A DNA stretch of 64,000 nt from Microbispora oryzae (GCF_017896165.1 NZ_JAFCNB010000015.1:1-64000); one strand, 5' to 3'; shown: positions 40,087 through 50,048, counted from the first letter of the stretch. The notes: a model not told the origin generated them from the letters alone. Numbers and translations: made by a program.

Positions 40087-40568
40087 AGATCACCCTGACG
40101 GTGAACGGCGACGACGTCGCGCTCGACGTGGAGCCCCGTCGGATCCTCGCCGACGTGCTGCGGGAGGACTGCCGGCTCACCGGCACGCACCTGGGGTGTG
40201 AGCAGGGTGTCTGCGGGGCCTGTACGGTCCTGGTGGACGGCGAGGCCGTACGATCATGCCTCATGCTGGCCGTGCAGTGCGACGGGCGCTCGGTGCGCAC
40301 CGTGGAGGGGCTGTCGGGCGCGGACGGGGAGCCGCACCCCCTGCAGCTCGCCTTCTCCGCGGAGCATGCCCTGCAGTGCGGGTTCTGCACGCCGGGTTTC
40401 CTGATGGCGGCCGTGGCCGCCCTGGAGGCCGACCCCGGTGCGGGCGCGGGCGACGAGCGCGTGCGGGCCCTGGTGGAGTCGAACCTCTGCCGCTGCACCG
40501 GCTACGAACCGATCCGGCGGGCGATCACGCGGGCCGCGGCGCGGCTCGCCGCCCGGCCCGGGGCGTGA
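40083..40568 (+). CDS. Molybdenum hydroxylase 2Fe-2S subunit (CoxS-like)
   Basis: 161 residues. Both clusters are present: the plant-type ferredoxin site GCEQGVCGACTVLVDG with a fourth Cys at VRSCLM, and the helical-domain site CGFCTPGFLMA with NLCRCTGYEPI. Completes the L-M-S complex. GTG start in GTGA overlap. The crcB gene begins 39 bp later with its own strong ribosome site. Confidence 0.95.
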   Translation: MKITLTVNGDDVALDVEPRRILADVLREDCRLTGTHLGCEQGVCGACTVLVDGEAVRSCLMLAVQCDGRSVRTVEGLSGADGEPHPLQLAFSAEHALQCGFCTPGFLMAAVAALEADPGAGAGDERVRALVESNLCRCTGYEPIRRAITRAAARLAARPGA

Positions 40569-40607
40569 CCCGCTCCGGCCGGATCTCTGTACGACTTGGG
40601 AGGATCG

Positions 40608-41150
40608 ATGGGCCGGAACTCCGCATGCGAACGGGCCCACATCGCGGCGCCGGCGGATGGGGACCCGCGCACCGGGGCCGATGACACCCATCCCGGCGCG
40701 GACGTCTTCCGCCCACGGGCGCCCGCGCCACGCCGGTCCTGGGACGTGCTCGCGGTCATCGCGCTCGGCGGCGGAGCCGGCAGCGTGGCCCGCTACCTCG
40801 TGGAGGACGCGCTCCCGGCCGGGGACACGGCGTTCCCCTGGGCGACCTTCGCCGTGAACGTCACCGGGTGTCTCGCCCTCGGCGCGCTGATGGTTTTCGT
40901 GCTGGACGTCTGGCCGCCGCGCCGCTACGTCCGCCCCTTCCTCGGCGTGGGCTTCCTCGGGGGATACACGACGTTCTCCACCTGCACCGGCGAGATCGTC
41001 CAGCGGGTCGCGCACGGCGCGTGGCCGGTGGCGATCGAGTACGCGGCGGGCAGCCTGGCCGCCTGCCTGGCCGCCGTGTGTGTGGGCCTCGCGGCGGCGC
41101 GGGCGGTGACCCGCCTCCCGCTGCGCCGCGGCCGCGAGGTGACGCCATGA
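40608..41150 (+). CDS. crcB: Fluoride channel CrcB/Fluc, first subunit
   Basis: 180 residues. A ~45-residue hydrophilic leader, then four membrane helices with family signatures [35 protein letters not shown] and [12 protein letters not shown]. Fluc proteins export fluoride; heterodimeric types are encoded as two adjacent genes, as here. The long leader is atypical. ATG at 40608 has gggagg upstream. Overlaps the DUF190 gene (ATGA). I found no crcB-motif fluoride riboswitch upstream. Confidence 0.92.
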   Translation: MGRNSACERAHIAAPADGDPRTGADDTHPGADVFRPRAPAPRRSWDVLAVIALGGGAGSVARYLVEDALPAGDTAFPWATFAVNVTGCLALGALMVFVLDVWPPRRYVRPFLGVGFLGGYTTFSTCTGEIVQRVAHGAWPVAIEYAAGSLAACLAAVCVGLAAARAVTRLPLRRGREVTP

Positions 41151-41500
41151 GGTTGAGTGGCGCGGCGCAGCGGCTGACCGTCCTCGTCGGGGAGAGCGAC
41201 CAGTACCGGCATCGGCCGCTGTACACCGAGATCGTGCACCGGGCCCACCGGATGGGCCTGGCCGGAGCGAGCGTGTTCCGCGGCATCGAGGGCTTCGGCG
41301 CGTCCTCGCTCATCCACACCAGCCGCCTGCTGTCGCTCAGCGAGGACTTGCCGGTGGCCGTCGTCATCGTCGACGCCGAACCCCGCATCACCGCCTTCGT
41401 GGCCGAGCTCGACGAGCTGGTCACCGAGGGGCTGGTGATCGTCGACGAGGTGCGGGTGCACCGCTACGTGGGCCGCGGGGCGCCTGAGGGGTCCGGATGA
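41147..41500 (+). CDS. DUF190 protein of the fluoride cassette
   Basis: 117 residues, cytoplasmic. Family pattern: [77 protein letters not shown]190 proteins resemble PII-like signalling folds and are often encoded between two crcB genes, as here. ATG start overlaps crcB, and its stop overlaps the second crcB (ATGA). Confidence 0.92.
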   Translation: MRLSGAAQRLTVLVGESDQYRHRPLYTEIVHRAHRMGLAGASVFRGIEGFGASSLIHTSRLLSLSEDLPVAVVIVDAEPRITAFVAELDELVTEGLVIVDEVRVHRYVGRGAPEGSG

Positions 41501-41880
41501 CCGAGCTGTCCACGATCGCGCTCGTCTTCCTCGGCGGGGCGGCGGGCGCACCCGCGCGGTATCTGACCGACCGGTTCGTCCAGCGGCGTCACGACAGCGT
41601 GTTCCCCTGGGGCACGCTGACCGTCAACGTGACCGGGTCGTTCGTGCTCGGGCTCCTGCTCGCCGCGCGGGCGTCGGCCGGGCTGCCCGCCGACGCGGCC
41701 GGCCTGCTCGGGACCGGCTTCTGCGGCGCGCTCACCACGTTCAGCACCTTCGGCTTCGAGACCGTCCGCCTGGCCGAGGAGGGCTCGCTGCCGGAGGCGG
41801 GACTCAACGCCCTCGGCGGGCTGGTCCTCGGCCTGCTGGCCGCCGCAGGGGGCTACGCGCTGGTCACGCTGGCCGCCTGA
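41497..41880 (+). CDS. crcB: Fluoride channel CrcB/Fluc, second subunit
   Basis: 127 residues with four membrane helices: [40 protein letters not shown] and [20 protein letters not shown]. Together with the first CrcB it likely forms a heterodimeric channel. Ends 13 bp from the convergent LacI gene. Confidence 0.94.
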   Translation: MTELSTIALVFLGGAAGAPARYLTDRFVQRRHDSVFPWGTLTVNVTGSFVLGLLLAARASAGLPADAAGLLGTGFCGALTTFSTFGFETVRLAEEGSLPEAGLNALGGLVLGLLAAAGGYALVTLAA

Positions 41881-41893
41881 CAGCCTCCCCGCG

Positions 41894-42961
41894 TCAGGAT
41901 TCCTCCGCGGCCCGCCCCGGCACGGGCCGTACGGGTGACGCGGGCGGCACGGCCGGCACGGGGGCGGTGGAGCCGCGCACGACGAGCTCGGTGGCGAGCT
42001 CGACGTGGTGAGAGTCGACCCGCTCCCCCGCCGCCAGGCGCAGCGCCGTACGCACCGCGACGCCGCCCATCTCCCGCAGAGGCTGGCGCACGGTGGTCAG
42101 CGGCGGCGACGCCATCCGGGCGATCTGGGTGTCGTCGAAGCCCACGACGCTGAGGTCGTCGGGCACCCGCAGCCCCCGCGCCCGGGCGGCCTCCAGCACG
42201 CCGAGCGCTGTCTCGTCGCAGCCCGCGAAGACGGCCGTCGGAGTCTCGGGCAGCTCGAACAGGGCCGCGCCGCCCGTGACGCCGTCGTAGTAGAGGAAGT
42301 GACCGGTCCGCACGTAACCGGGCAGGACCGGGGCTCCCGCGGTCTCCATGGCGGCCCGGTATCCGTGCAACCTGGCCTGGTTGCAGGCGGCCGTGGCCGG
42401 GCCGCCGAGGTAGGCGACCCGGCGGTGCCCCAGGGTGATCAGATGCTGCGTCGCGGCCAGTCCCCCGGCGAAGTTCGTCGAGCCCACACTGGTCACCCGG
42501 TTGCGCGGCAGGTTCAGCGGGTCGATCACGACCAGCGGCAGCCGGGCCCGCGACAGCGCCGCCACCTGCCTGGTGGTCATCTCGCTTGTGACGGCGATCA
42601 GCGCCCGCCGCCCGGCGCCGGCCAGGCCGCGCGCCCAGGCCCCGGCGCGGTCGGCGTTCGACCGGATGCTCACCACGACCGCCACGTCGAGCTCGGCCCC
42701 GGCCTCCACCGCGCCCTGCACGATCTCGGTGGAGTACGAGTTGAGATCGGTGTCGAACTCGACCTCGACGGTGCCGGCCGGCTCGCCGCGGCGCTGCGGC
42801 GGCGCCACGTAGTCGTACTGCTCCAGCAGCGACTGCACCAGGGAACGGGTCGCCGGCGCGACGTCGCTGCGGCCGTTCAGCACCTTCGACACGGTCGCGA
42901 CCGACACGCCCGCCGAGGCCGCGACCGTGGCCAGTGTCGCCCGCCTACGGCTGGCCGGCAT
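41894..42961 (-). CDS. LacI-family repressor of the xylo-oligosaccharide locus (BxlR-like)
   Basis: 355 residues. Helix-turn-helix [20 protein letters not shown] (~8-27) and a sugar-binding sensor domain ([40 protein letters not shown]). It overlaps the upstream GH3 gene by 17 nt, so it is cotranscribed with it, and both are divergent from the ABC importer. Likely represses the locus by binding CGAAA/TTTCG-type palindromes such as 45608-45620, and possibly the pair at 24132-24160. A Pro-rich tail follows the sensor domain. Confidence 0.9.
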   Translation of the reverse strand: MPASRRRATLATVAASAGVSVATVSKVLNGRSDVAPATRSLVQSLLEQYDYVAPPQRRGEPAGTVEVEFDTDLNSYSTEIVQGAVEAGAELDVAVVVSIRSNADRAGAWARGLAGAGRRALIAVTSEMTTRQVAALSRARLPLVVIDPLNLPRNRVTSVGSTNFAGGLAATQHLITLGHRRVAYLGGPATAACNQARLHGYRAAMETAGAPVLPGYVRTGHFLYYDGVTGGAALFELPETPTAVFAGCDETALGVLEAARARGLRVPDDLSVVGFDDTQIARMASPPLTTVRQPLREMGGVAVRTALRLAAGERVDSHHVELATELVVRGSTAPVPAVPPASPVRPVPGRAAEES

Positions 42962-45392
42962 CTATCCCTCCCTGTGGTCCGGCGACAGAACTGTGGATCG
43001 ATTCGACCGTCACCGGCGTGACCAGCCGCCGGTCGATGCCGACGTGGCGCGCCTGCCCGGTCAGGCGGACGCGGCCCCGGCAGGGCAGGTCCGTCGCCGA
43101 CGTGCCGGCGAACAGGTCGATGTCCCCAGGTTCGACGACGCGCCGCAGGTCACGGCCGGTGAAGGCGGTCCGGTCCGCGTGCACGGAGAACGTCGCCCGC
43201 GCGGCCTCCCCCGGCTCAAGCCGGACCCTGGTGAAGCCGACGAGCTGCCGCACCGGCCGGGTGACCTGGGCGAGCACGTCGTGCAGGTAGAGCTGGACGA
43301 CCTCCTCGCCCGCCCGGCCCCCGGTGTTGCGCACCCGCACCGAGACGGTGAACTCGCCGTCGGACGGCACCTCGGGGGCGCTGATCAGCAGGTCGTCGAC
43401 CTCGAACGTGGTGTAGGACGTGCCGTGGCCGAACGGGAACAGCGGAGTCGGGTCGAGGTTGCTGATGCCCTCGCTGTTGGAGCCCAGCGGCGGCTGCAGG
43501 TAGGTGCCCGGCTGCCCGCCCGGACCGCGCGGGATCTGCACCGGCAGCTTGCCGCTGGGCTGCACCCGCCCGCTCAGCACGCCGGCGACCGCCGCCCCGC
43601 CCTCCTCGCCGGGCATGAAGGCCTGGACGAGGCCGGCCACCCTGCCGTGCACCTCACCGAGCGCGTACGGACGTCCGGACACGACGACCACCACGACCGG
43701 CGTACCGGTGGCGGCCAGCTCGACGATCAGGTCCTCCTGCACGCCGGGCAGCCGAAGGTCCTCGGCGTCGCAGCCCTCCCCCGACGTGCCCTGCCCGAAC
43801 AGCCCGGCGAGGTCGCCGACCACGGCCACGCACAGGTCGGCCTCGCGGGCCGCCCGCAGGGCGGCGGCGAAGCCGGAGCGGTCCTCGTCCCGCACGTCGC
43901 AGCCCCGCTCGTGCACCAGCTCGGCGTCCGGCAGCTCGGCCCGCAGCGCGTCCAGCAGGCTGGGCGCGTCGACGCCGAGCCCGAGCCCGGGGTGGCGGGG
44001 CAGCACGTGGTTGGGGAACGCGTAGCAGCCCATGAACGTGCGCGGGTCGTCGGCGCAGGGGCCGACGACGGCCACCCGGCGCGGCTCGGGACGGCCCTCG
44101 CCCAGCAGGGGCAGCGCGGTGCCCGCGTCGAGCAGCACGACGGACCGCTCGGCCAGCTCCCGGGCCAGCTCCCGGTTGTCCGGCGAGTCGAGGTCGACCG
44201 CCTCGGCCCCGGCCACCGACTTCTCCGGCGTCCAGCCGGCGTCGAGCAGCCCGAGCTGCACCTTCTGGGTGAGCAGGCGGCGCGCGGCCCGGTCCACCAG
44301 CGCCTCCGGCAGCTCGCCCCGGCGCACCCGTTCGACCAGATGCCCGCCGAAGCCGAGCGTGTCGGGCAGCTCCACGTCGATCCCGGCGGTGAGCGCCTGC
44401 ACGCCCGCCTCGTCGGTGTCCGCGGCCACCTGGTGCATCGTCGCGAGAAACGGGACGGCCCAGTAGTCCGACACGACCGTCCCGGTGAAGCCCCACTCCC
44501 CGCGCAGCAGGTCGGTCAGCAGCCAGGAGTCGCCCGCCGCGGGCACGCCGTCCACGTCGGAGTACGAGTTCATGACCGAGCGGGCGCCGCCCTCGACGAT
44601 GGCGGCCTCGAACGTCGGAAGAATCATGTCCATCAGCTCGCGCCGGCCCATCGGCACCGGGCCGTGGTTGCGCGCCGCCCGCGAGGCGGAGTATCCCGCG
44701 AAGTGCTTGAGCGTGGCGACGACGCCCGCGCTCTCCAGGCCGCGCACGTAGGCCGCGCCGAGCATCGCCACGAGGTACGGGTCCTCGCCCATGGTCTCCT
44801 CGACCCGGCCCCACCGGTAGTCGCGGACCACGTCGAGGACCGGCGACAGCCCCTGGTGCACGCCCACGGCGCGCATGTCGCGCCCGATCGCCGCGGCCAT
44901 CCGCTCGACCAGGGCGGGGTCGAACGTCGCGCCCCAGGCGATGGCCGCCGGGTAGACCGTCGCGCCGTAAGTGGTGAACCCCGTCAGGCACTCCTCGTGG
45001 ACCAGCGCCGGGATGCCGAGCCTGGAGTGCCGCACCACCTCGCGCTGCAGCCGCACCACCTCCGCCGCGCCCTCCGCCGCGGTGACCGGGGCGCTCCCGA
45101 ACACGCGGGTCAGGTGGCCAAGCCCGTGGCGGATCGCCTCCTCGAAGGGCACCGACCCCGAGGCCGCGAACACGTCCTGCATCGGGGCCACGTTGAGCGT
45201 CCCGTCCTCCGGCTCCGCCCCCTGCTCGGTCAGCATGTCGTTGCCAAGCCACCGGCTCCCGAGCTGGCCGACCTTCTCCTCCAGCGTCATCTCCGCGAGG
45301 AGGGCGTCCACCCGGTCGGCCACGGGAAGCGTGGGGTCCTGCCATGGCCGGAGGGTCCGCTCAGTCGTCGAGGTCCAATCCTGCGCCGTCAT
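42945..45392 (-). CDS. GH3 beta-xylosidase/beta-glucosidase
   Basis: 815 residues, no signal peptide, so it acts on imported oligosaccharides. GH3 N-terminal barrel with KHF (229-231) and the nucleophile Asp309 in TGTVVSDYWAV. The second domain has GQGTSGEGCDAEDLRLPGVQ with candidate acid/base Glu, and a C-terminal fibronectin-III-like domain (VSVRVRNTGGRAGEEVVQLY). Pairing with a bxl-type importer and LacI repressor favours xylosidase activity, but the substrate is not proven. ATG at 45392 follows gaggagag. First gene of the minus-strand unit. Confidence 0.92.
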   Translation of the reverse strand: MTAQDWTSTTERTLRPWQDPTLPVADRVDALLAEMTLEEKVGQLGSRWLGNDMLTEQGAEPEDGTLNVAPMQDVFAASGSVPFEEAIRHGLGHLTRVFGSAPVTAAEGAAEVVRLQREVVRHSRLGIPALVHEECLTGFTTYGATVYPAAIAWGATFDPALVERMAAAIGRDMRAVGVHQGLSPVLDVVRDYRWGRVEETMGEDPYLVAMLGAAYVRGLESAGVVATLKHFAGYSASRAARNHGPVPMGRRELMDMILPTFEAAIVEGGARSVMNSYSDVDGVPAAGDSWLLTDLLRGEWGFTGTVVSDYWAVPFLATMHQVAADTDEAGVQALTAGIDVELPDTLGFGGHLVERVRRGELPEALVDRAARRLLTQKVQLGLLDAGWTPEKSVAGAEAVDLDSPDNRELARELAERSVVLLDAGTALPLLGEGRPEPRRVAVVGPCADDPRTFMGCYAFPNHVLPRHPGLGLGVDAPSLLDALRAELPDAELVHERGCDVRDEDRSGFAAALRAAREADLCVAVVGDLAGLFGQGTSGEGCDAEDLRLPGVQEDLIVELAATGTPVVVVVVSGRPYALGEVHGRVAGLVQAFMPGEEGGAAVAGVLSGRVQPSGKLPVQIPRGPGGQPGTYLQPPLGSNSEGISNLDPTPLFPFGHGTSYTTFEVDDLLISAPEVPSDGEFTVSVRVRNTGGRAGEEVVQLYLHDVLAQVTRPVRQLVGFTRVRLEPGEAARATFSVHADRTAFTGRDLRRVVEPGDIDLFAGTSATDLPCRGRVRLTGQARHVGIDRRLVTPVTVESIHSSVAGPQGGIDAGQP

Positions 45393-45743
45393 CTGCTCTC
45401 CTCAAAGGACTCTGTTCCGCAACTCTTCGCAACCTTTCGGAGCGCCGTGAGGGCGCCGGGCGCGATTCGGGTTCGCTCGATATCTCCAGGTGAACGCCCG
45501 TGCGAAAGTACTTTACACACGCCTCACCCGGTCCTGGCGAGTGTGTGATCGGACCCTTGACAGGCCAGTGGTCGAAACCTAAATTGGCGTGCCACGCGGC
45601 CCTGTTTCGAAAAAGTTTCGGCGAGCGGACGCAAGGAGGAGTGGACAAGTGGCACCTGGCGTGCTGTTCCACACCGCCGGCCACCGCATTTGATGTTTCA
45701 CCGAGCCGCGGCCAGCCTCGGCGTTCGACGTACGGAGATCAGC
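45393..45743. promoter_or_regulatory. Divergent control region of the bxl-type locus
   Basis: 351 bp between the GH3 and importer genes, more A+T-rich than its flanks. Sequences related to the xylan operator occur several times: CGCAACCTTTCGG near 45428-45440, GCGAAAGTACTTTAC near 45504, and CGAAAAAGTTTCG at 45608-45620. I see no gene in it. Confidence 0.5.
45608..45620. promoter_or_regulatory. LacI-type operator candidate CGAAAAAGTTTCG
   Basis: A near-palindrome with CGAAA/TTTCG arms, about 125 bp before the importer start. It fits a site for the BxlR-like repressor encoded at 41894-42961. Confidence 0.5.
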
Positions 45744-47102
45744 GTGGAGTCCAGGACAACATCCCGCCGCACCTTCCTCAGCCTTTCCATGGGCGTCCCC
45801 CTGGGTGCCGCGTTGGCGGCCTGCGGCACCTCCGGCCCCGCCCCGTCGGGCGGAGGCGCCGCCAGCGGCGGAGCCGCCGGCGGCGGCGGGGCGAAGGCCA
45901 GCTACTGGTTCCTCTCCGGCCCGCCCGGTGAGGCCCCCCGCACCGCGGCCGTCCAGCGGTTCAACAAGGCCAACCCCAACGGCCAGATCGACATCACCGC
46001 GATCCAGAACGACGCGTACAAGACCAAGATCAAGACGGCGATCGGCGCCGGCCAGGCGCCGACCATCATCTGGGGATGGGGCGGCGGCGGCCTGCGCAGC
46101 TACGTGCAGGCCGGCCAGGTCGAGGACCTCACCTCGTGGTTCGGAGAGAACGCCGCCGTGAAGGACCGGCTGTTCCCCGGCGCCTTCGGTGCCGCGACGA
46201 TCGACAACAAGATCTACGCGATGCCGTGCGAGACCGTGCAGCCGATCGTCCTCTTCTACAACAAGAAGGTCTTCGAGCAGGTCGGGGTGCAGCCGCCGCA
46301 GTCGTACGGCGACATTCTCGACCTGGTGAAGAAGTTCAACGCCAAGGGAATCGCGCCGTTCTCCCTCGGCGGTCAGTCCCGCTGGACGAACATGATGTGG
46401 CTGGAATTCCTCTTCGACCGCATCGGCGGCTCCGAGGTGTTCCAGGCCGTCTTCGACGGCGAGAAGGACGCCTGGAACAACCCCGCGTCCATCGAGGCCC
46501 TGACCAAGATGCAGGAGCTCATCAAGGCCAACGGGTTCATCAAGGGCTTCTCCTCCATCACCGCCGACTCCAACGCCGACCAGGCGCTGCTCTACACCGG
46601 CAAGGCCGCGATGATGCTGCACGGCAGCTGGTCGTACGGCATCCAGCAGGCGCAGGGCGGCGACTTCGTCGCCAGCGGCGGCCTCGGCTGGATGAACTTC
46701 CCGCCGGTCGACGGCGGCAAGGGCGACCCGAGCGACACCGTCGGCAACCCCGGCCAGTACCTGTCGATCTCGTCCAAGGCCACGCCCGAGCAGAAGGAGA
46801 TCGCCAAGAAGTTCTTCGCCACCGGGGTGCTCGACGACGCGGAGCAGAAGGAGTGGGTGGGGACCGGCGGCGTGCCGATCGTCAAGGGCTCCGACAGCCT
46901 GTTCACCGGCTCCAAGGACGCCGAGTTCCTGAACTTCATCTACGGCGTCGCCAGCAACGCCAAGGTGTTCGCCCAGTCCTGGGACCAGGCGCTCAGCCCG
47001 ACCGCGGCCGAGGTGCTGCTGGACAACATCGCCAAGCTCTTCCAGCTGTCGATCTCGCCCCAGCAGTTCGCGACGAACATGAACGCGGTCATCGGCAAGT
47101 GA
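45744..47102 (+). CDS. ABC sugar-binding lipoprotein (BxlE-like)
   Basis: 452 residues. A twin-arginine signal with lipobox (SRRTFLSLSMGVPLGAALAA then C) is followed by a Gly/Ser linker and a family 1 solute-binding fold (YAMPCETVQPIVLFYNKKVF, TGKAAMMLHGSWSYG). It captures xylobiose-like sugars at the membrane surface. The GTG at 45744 with cggaga gives a compact signal; an in-frame upstream start would add 18 residues ahead of the signal. First gene of the importer operon; no ATPase gene follows, so a shared MsiK-type ATPase elsewhere is expected. Confidence 0.92.
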   Translation: MESRTTSRRTFLSLSMGVPLGAALAACGTSGPAPSGGGAASGGAAGGGGAKASYWFLSGPPGEAPRTAAVQRFNKANPNGQIDITAIQNDAYKTKIKTAIGAGQAPTIIWGWGGGGLRSYVQAGQVEDLTSWFGENAAVKDRLFPGAFGAATIDNKIYAMPCETVQPIVLFYNKKVFEQVGVQPPQSYGDILDLVKKFNAKGIAPFSLGGQSRWTNMMWLEFLFDRIGGSEVFQAVFDGEKDAWNNPASIEALTKMQELIKANGFIKGFSSITADSNADQALLYTGKAAMMLHGSWSYGIQQAQGGDFVASGGLGWMNFPPVDGGKGDPSDTVGNPGQYLSISSKATPEQKEIAKKFFATGVLDDAEQKEWVGTGGVPIVKGSDSLFTGSKDAEFLNFIYGVASNAKVFAQSWDQALSPTAAEVLLDNIAKLFQLSISPQQFATNMNAVIGK

Positions 47103-47104
47103 GC

Positions 47105-48025
47105 ATGTCCGCGACAACCGCCGGCCGGACGCCGTCCGCCGTCGCGCCCGAGGCGCGCGGCGGCGGCGTCCTGCCGTGGCTGGCACTGCCGGCCCTGCTG
47201 GCCTTCGTGGCATTCGCGGTGCTCCCGCTGATCGGGGTCCTGCTGCTCAGCTTCACCTCCTGGGACACCCTCGGCCAGATCAAGCTGACCGGCCTCGAGA
47301 GCTGGCGGTCCGTGCTGACCGACCCCGGCCTGCCGCACGCGCTGTGGGTCACGTTCCTGATCACCGCGCTCTCCTGGGCGTTCCAGACCCCGGCGAGCAT
47401 CCTGATCGGCGTGTTCCTGGCGGGCCGCCAGCGCTACCGCGAGCTGCTCGCGGTGCTGTACTTCATCCCTCTGCTGCTCAGCTCGGCCGCCATCGCGATC
47501 ACGTACAAGGCGCTGCTCGACCCGAACTTCGGGCTCGGCGCGGGACTGCACATCGACCTGCTGACCCAGGACTGGCTCGGCGAGCCGGGTCTCGCCCTGG
47601 GCGTCGTGGTCTTCGTGGTGTCGTGGCAGTTCATCCCGTTCCACTCGCTGCTCTACCAGGGCGGCGTACGGCAGGTGCCGCGTTCGCTCTACGAGGCCGC
47701 CGAGCTGGACGGCGCGGGGCGGGTCCGCATGTTCTTCAGCATCACGCTGCCGCAGCTCAAGTACACGATCATCACGTCCTCCACGCTGATGATCGTCGGC
47801 TCGCTGACCTTCTTCGACCTGATCTTCGTGCTGACCGAGGGCGGTCCCGGCGACGCCACCCGCGCGCTGGCCCTGGACATGTACAAGCGCGGCTTCCAGG
47901 CCAATCTCATGGGAGCGGCCTGCGTGATCGGTGTCATCCTCGTGCTCGTGGGCCTCGCCCTGGCGCTGCTGCTGCGCCGGCTGGGCGGCCGCGACCCCAA
48001 CGCCAGCCAGCTCGAAGGGGCCTGA
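47105..48025 (+). CDS. ABC sugar permease 1 (BxlF-like)
   Basis: 306 residues with six membrane helices. The EAA loop reads YEAAELDGAGRVRMFFSITL. Partner of the permease at 48028. ATG at 47105 lies 2 nt after the binding-protein stop; a GTG at 47099 overlapping that stop is possible and would add two residues. Confidence 0.93.
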   Translation: MSATTAGRTPSAVAPEARGGGVLPWLALPALLAFVAFAVLPLIGVLLLSFTSWDTLGQIKLTGLESWRSVLTDPGLPHALWVTFLITALSWAFQTPASILIGVFLAGRQRYRELLAVLYFIPLLLSSAAIAITYKALLDPNFGLGAGLHIDLLTQDWLGEPGLALGVVVFVVSWQFIPFHSLLYQGGVRQVPRSLYEAAELDGAGRVRMFFSITLPQLKYTIITSSTLMIVGSLTFFDLIFVLTEGGPGDATRALALDMYKRGFQANLMGAACVIGVILVLVGLALALLLRRLGGRDPNASQLEGA

Positions 48026-48027
48026 TC

Positions 48028-48927
48028 GTGACCGCGACCCACACGTCGGCGGGGGCCGAGCGCGCCGCCGCCAGGACGAGCGGACGGCGCCCGGCGTCGG
48101 CGCCCCAGCGCCCCAACTGGCTGGGCGGACTGGTGGGCTGGCTGTGGCTGGCCGTGGTGATCATCCCGATCTACTGGATCGTGATCACCAGTCTGAAGAC
48201 GCAGACCAACTACTACCTGACCAACCCGCTGCTCCCGCCCATCGACCCGACCCTGGACAACTACCGGCTCGTCCTCCAGCTCGACTTCCCGCTCTACTTC
48301 CTCAACAGCCTCCTCGTCGCCGTGGGCACGGTGATCCCCTCGGTCCTGTTCGCCTTCATGGCGGCGTACGCGATCGTCCGGAGCGGCGGCGCGGGCCGCT
48401 TCCTCCGCGCGGTGAACGGGTTGTTCCTCATGGGCCTGGCCATCCCGCTGCAGGCGACGGTCATCCCGATCTACCTGATGATCATCAAGCTGCACCTCTA
48501 CGACTCGCTGCTGGGCCTGATCCTGCCGTCGGTCGCCTTCGCGATCCCGCTTTCGGTGCTGGTGCTGGCCAACTTCATCAGGGACGTGCCCAAGGAGCTG
48601 TTCGAGTCGATGCGGCTGGACGGCGCGACCGAGTGGATGACGCTCTGGCGCCTGGCCTTCCCCCTCACCCGGCCGGCCGTGGTTACAGTGTCGATCTACA
48701 ACGCGCTGACGGTCTGGAACGGGTTCCTGCTGCCGCTGATCCTCACCCAGAGCCCCGACAAGCGCACGCTCCCGCTGGCCCTGGCGGCGTTCCAGGGCGG
48801 GCCGTACGGCGTGAACGTGCCCGCCGTGCTCGCCTCCGTCGTGCTGACCATCCTGCCGATGCTGGTCCTCTACACGGTCGGCCGGCGCCAGCTGCTGAGC
48901 GGCCTCACGGCCGGTTTCGGGAAGTGA
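48028..48927 (+). CDS. ABC sugar permease 2 (BxlG-like)
   Basis: 299 residues with six membrane helices. EAA loop FESMRLDGATEWMTLWRLAF and the family ending LLSGLTAGFGK. GTG at 48028, 2 nt after the upstream stop. Completes a binding protein-permease-permease operon for oligosaccharide import. Confidence 0.94.
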   Translation: MTATHTSAGAERAAARTSGRRPASAPQRPNWLGGLVGWLWLAVVIIPIYWIVITSLKTQTNYYLTNPLLPPIDPTLDNYRLVLQLDFPLYFLNSLLVAVGTVIPSVLFAFMAAYAIVRSGGAGRFLRAVNGLFLMGLAIPLQATVIPIYLMIIKLHLYDSLLGLILPSVAFAIPLSVLVLANFIRDVPKELFESMRLDGATEWMTLWRLAFPLTRPAVVTVSIYNALTVWNGFLLPLILTQSPDKRTLPLALAAFQGGPYGVNVPAVLASVVLTILPMLVLYTVGRRQLLSGLTAGFGK

Positions 48928-48948
48928 CCCGGCTCGTCCCGTTCCGGA

Positions 48949-49272
48949 CTATTCCGGGGCCACGGGCGCACCCGGCCGCCGGGGACCGGCCGGCAGCAGC
49001 GACTGGCACGCGGCGACCGCCGCACCGTACTTCGGGGACAGGACGTCGACGCGTTCGCCCCTGATCGTGAGGTTGACCAGCCCGTCCGAGGAGAACGAGA
49101 CGTCCGGGAAGTCCGGCAGGCCTTTCGCGCGCATGCAGACCGTGAACGCCCTTCCGCCGTCCCCGGACGGCTTCCCGGCCAGGGCGGCGGGCATCTCGCC
49201 CGTCCCCATGGCGATGAGCGTGGCGAGGACCGCCGCGGAGAGAACGATCCGCCCGATCGTCGAGTGGTTCAT
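48949..49272 (-). CDS. Small secreted protein with CMRxxGLPDFPD motif
   Basis: 107 residues. Signal peptide (STIGRIVLSAAVLATLIAMG) and a short mature part with FTVCMRAKGLPDFPDVSF and a second Cys in AAVAACQSLLP, likely disulfide-linked. The Cys-Met-Arg...Gly-x-Pro-Asp-Phe-Pro-Asp motif recurs in actinobacterial secreted proteins next to two-component or efflux genes. The ATG at 49272 is preferred over an upstream start that adds a hydrophilic leader. Divergent from the response regulator, which may control it. Function unknown. Confidence 0.75.
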   Translation of the reverse strand: MNHSTIGRIVLSAAVLATLIAMGTGEMPAALAGKPSGDGGRAFTVCMRAKGLPDFPDVSFSSDGLVNLTIRGERVDVLSPKYGAAVAACQSLLPAGPRRPGAPVAPE

Positions 49273-49394
49273 GATGGCTTCCGTTTCCGTCGGTGACCTT
49301 GCGTCCGTGCGGCCAGACAACCAGCGCGCCGGTTACGGGCCGGGAACGACGACGGTTACCGCCCTGTAACCGCCAGGCCCGGCATCCTGGAATC

Positions 49395-50048
49395 ATGCGG
49401 GTGTTGGTGGTCGAGGACCACGAGGAACTGGCCGTGACGGTGGCCGCGGGGTTGCGCCGCGAGGGCATGGCCGTGGACGTGGCGCTGGACGGCTACGCGG
49501 CGCTCGACCGGACCTCGGCGACCGATTACGACGTCGTCGTTCTGGACCGGGACCTGCCCGGCCTCCACGGAGACGACGTGTGCAGGTCGCTCTCGCACGG
49601 GGACCGGCGGGCGCGGGTGCTGATGCTCACCGCCGCCGGGACGATCGACGACAAGGTGACGGGCCTCGGCATCGGCGCCGACGACTACCTCGCGAAGCCG
49701 TTCGCCTTCGCCGAGCTGGTCGCCCGCATCAGGGCTCTGGGCAGGCGGTCCGGCCGCGCCCTTCCTCCTCTGCTCGTCCACGGCGATCTGCGCCTCGACC
49801 CGTCGATCCGGGTCGCCACGAGGAACGGGCGCCGCCTGCCGCTGACTCCCAAGGAGTTCGCCGTGCTGGAGCTTCTGCTGTCGGCCGGGGGCGCCGTGGT
49901 CTCCGCCGAGCAACTCCTGGAACGCGGGTGGGACGAGTACGCCGACCCGTTCACCCACACGGTGAAGGTGACGATCAGCCGGTTACGCCGCAAGCTCGGC
50001 GATCCACCCCTCATCGAGACGGTCCCGCAGGCGGGCTACCGGATATGA
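49395..50048 (+). CDS. OmpR-family response regulator
   Basis: 217 residues. Receiver domain with VLVVEDHEE, phospho-acceptor Asp51 (VVVLDRDLPG) and Lys in LAKPFAF, then a winged-helix output domain (LTPKEFAVLELLLSAGGAVV, HTVKVTISRLRRKLG). ATG at 49395. Its stop overlaps the kinase start (ATGA). The partner kinase gene is damaged, so this regulator may be orphaned or driven by another kinase. Confidence 0.94.
   Translation: MRVLVVEDHEELAVTVAAGLRREGMAVDVALDGYAALDRTSATDYDVVVLDRDLPGLHGDDVCRSLSHGDRRARVLMLTAAGTIDDKVTGLGIGADDYLAKPFAFAELVARIRALGRRSGRALPPLLVHGDLRLDPSIRVATRNGRRLPLTPKEFAVLELLLSAGGAVVSAEQLLERGWDEYADPFTHTVKVTISRLRRKLGDPPLIETVPQAGYRI

Noticed and set aside
40569-40607. Fluoride riboswitch before crcB
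   Set aside because: The gap is only 39 bp and I could not find the crcB-motif fold.
42927-45548. 873-codon frame antisense to the GH3 gene
   Set aside because: Shadow frame; lacks start signals and domains.
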